DNA from: Acidobacteriota bacterium
GTDB lineage: Bacteria > Acidobacteriota > Terriglobia > UBA7540 > JAPUME01
Reading direction: 5' to 3'
DNA: 6,020 bases
Assembly (NCBI GenBank): GCA_027294185.1
Contig: JAPUME010000234.1
Location: forward strand, 1-6,020
The notes beneath the pieces are model-generated. The model worked only from the letters and a program-made list of their open reading frames with translations. It searched no databases and had not been told where the DNA came from. Shown here piece by piece: positions 5,431-6,020 of this stretch (its first letter is position 1; each line of letters starts with the position of its first letter). The position numbers and the translations under genes were made by a program.

Positions 5431-5889
5431 ATGTTGAAGGTTGGCGACAAGGCGCCGGAGTTTTCCCTGCCCTCGGATTCCGGCTCGAACGTAGGCCTGA
5501 AAGATTTCAGGGGTAAGCGCGTGGTTCTTTTCTTCTTTCCTCGGGCCAACACGCCCGGGTGAACCCGTGAAGCGCACGAGTTTCGTGACGCAAAAAAGCA
5601 GTTGGAGAAATGGGGGGCAGCAGCGGTGGGGATGAGCGGCGATGCGGTCGGGGCCCTGGTCAAATTCAGAGACAAGCACGATCTGAATTTCCCCCTCGTC
5701 TCCGACACCGAGCACAAGACGCTCACCGCCTACGGCGTGTGGAAACAGAATAATTTCCTAGGAAAGAAATTCATGGGCGTCGAGCGTACCACCTGCATCA
5801 TCGATCCCGAAGGCCGGGTGACCCACGTCTTTCCCCAAGTGAAAGTGAAGGGCCACGTGGCCGAGGTGTTGGCCGCATTGAACAATTGA
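5431..5889 (+). CDS. Selenocysteine-containing peroxiredoxin of the BCP/AhpC-TSA type (in-frame TGA = Sec44)
   Basis: This is a thioredoxin-fold peroxidase that reduces hydrogen peroxide and organic hydroperoxides in the cytoplasm. The frame runs from ATG 5431 (GGAGG at 5421-5425, 5 nt upstream) to TGA 5887-5889, 152 residues, close to E. coli BCP. Its only interruption is TGA at 5560-5562, codon 44, in FFFPRANTPG-TGA-TREAHEFRD. The family has the peroxidatic cysteine there in a PxxxTxxC motif (here P37, T41, position 44), and the partner arginine R119 is present in ERTTCIIDPEGRV. Both halves are intact and in the same frame, so TGA is read as selenocysteine rather than as a nonsense mutation. 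A SECIS-like hairpin follows it. The resolving cysteine found five residues later in many BCPs is His49 here; the only other cysteine is Cys122. It probably acts as a 1-Sec enzyme recycled by an outside thiol such as thioredoxin. Selenocysteine peroxiredoxins are known in other bacteria. A pseudogene (TGC or TGT changed to TGA) is the main alternative. Confidence 0.85.
5572..5591 (+). promoter_or_regulatory. Candidate bacterial SECIS hairpin for Sec insertion
   Basis: The stem is GCG-CACGA (5572-5579), loop GTT (5580-5582), TCGTG (5583-5587), bulged A5588, CGC (5589-5591): eight pairs in all. The apical loop begins with G and starts 17 nt after the TGA. This fits the bacterial SECIS model of a short stem-loop inside the coding region, 16-37 nt from UGA to loop with G among the first loop bases, which SelB recognises. 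It encodes residues 48-54 of the protein, so the element is constrained as both RNA and protein. Confidence 0.6.
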
Positions 5890-5901
5890 GCAGTTGAGTG
5901 A

Positions 5902-5917
5902 ACCAGGTAACCCTGGT
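5902..5917. terminator. Possible bidirectional hairpin between convergent genes
   Basis: ACCAGG (5902-5907), loop TAAC, CCTGGT (5912-5917) make a perfect six-pair stem with a tetraloop. It sits between the stop of the peroxiredoxin gene (5889) and the stop of the opposing gene (5931). No T-run follows, so termination efficiency is uncertain. Confidence 0.4.
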
Positions 5918-5930
5918 AGATATTCCGGTC

Positions 5931-6020
5931 TCAGGCGGGAAGCAGTTTCCGATTCTTGAGAATTTTCTTTACGCGCTCGCGGTCGGTCACGGAAAGCAGG
6001 CAGCTCGGCTCGCGGACGCC
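5931..6020 (-). CDS. C-terminal end of an unidentified minus-strand protein, cut by window edge
   Basis: The last 29 codons of a minus-strand gene enter from the right edge and end in TGA at 5933-5931. The peptide begins GVREPSCLLSVTDRERVKKI and ends KLLPA, with G/C-rich third positions like the other genes here. A loop with RxP followed by a charged closing helix is seen at the end of dihydrodipicolinate-synthase-like aldolases, but 29 residues are too few to name a family. It converges on the peroxiredoxin gene with 41 nt between stop codons. Confidence 0.55.
   Translation of the reverse strand, partial: GVREPSCLLSVTDRERVKKILKNRKLLPA

Noticed and set aside
5560..5562. TGA read as Trp or Gly under an alternative genetic code
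   Set aside because: TGA ends the crotonase, the peroxiredoxin and the right-edge gene, TGG is used for Trp throughout, and neither residue fits a peroxidatic position.
5370..5726. Minus-strand open frames of 118 codons crossing the peroxiredoxin TGA
   Set aside because: Two such frames overlap each other and neither resembles a protein family. The plus strand encodes a full peroxiredoxin fold.
5602..5889. A separate 95-residue gene starting at ATG 5602
   Set aside because: It is the C-terminal part of the peroxiredoxin read from an internal methionine. It lacks the start of the thioredoxin fold and the catalytic motif, and has no ribosome site of its own.

Overview
The window comes from a moderately GC-rich bacterial chromosome. 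Coding regions favour G or C at third positions, starts have Shine-Dalgarno sequences, and the genetic code is standard: TGA ends three genes here and TGG encodes Trp. The gene mix (SagB-type nitroreductase, SDR, crotonase, GatB, BCP-type peroxiredoxin) would suit an Acidobacteriota-, Rokubacteria- or deltaproteobacteria-like organism. That placement is a guess, because nothing here is diagnostic. I see no mobile element, CRISPR array, tRNA or rRNA.

Layout. On the minus strand, from about 1456 down past the left edge, an SDR oxidoreductase is followed 55 nt later by the N-terminal 204 residues of a SagB/ThcOx-type FMN dehydrogenase, probably as one transcription unit. The SDR carries a one-base frameshift near 837-843 that separates its cofactor and catalytic half from its conserved C-terminus. 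A 337-nt divergent intergenic region follows (1457-1793). It holds helically phased TTGTCATGG repeats, a possible promoter for the SDR unit and a perfect palindrome just upstream of the next gene. On the plus strand lies a crotonase-superfamily enoyl-CoA hydratase (1794-2582). It converges on an unrecognised minus-strand gene (2625-3665) for a membrane-anchored or exported protein. A second divergent region leads to gatB on the plus strand (3911-5398). After a 32-nt gap comes a BCP-type peroxiredoxin (5431-5889). The last 90 bases are the C-terminal end of another minus-strand gene.

Main finding. The peroxiredoxin reading frame has an in-frame TGA at codon 44, exactly where the family has its peroxidatic cysteine (TPG-U-T instead of TPG-C-T). 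Both sides of the TGA are full-length and well conserved. A compact hairpin with a G-first apical loop lies 17 nt downstream, which is the geometry expected of a bacterial SECIS element. The gene is therefore best read as a 152-residue selenocysteine peroxiredoxin. Standard gene calling would break it or report only the C-terminal 95 residues.

How the genes relate. gatB (charging of Gln/Asn tRNAs by transamidation) and the peroxidase are probably co-transcribed, but no functional link is evident. The SDR, SagB-like dehydrogenase and crotonase are all redox or acyl-CoA type enzymes flanking one shared regulatory region. They may belong to a common catabolic or detoxification pathway, but the substrate cannot be read from the sequence.
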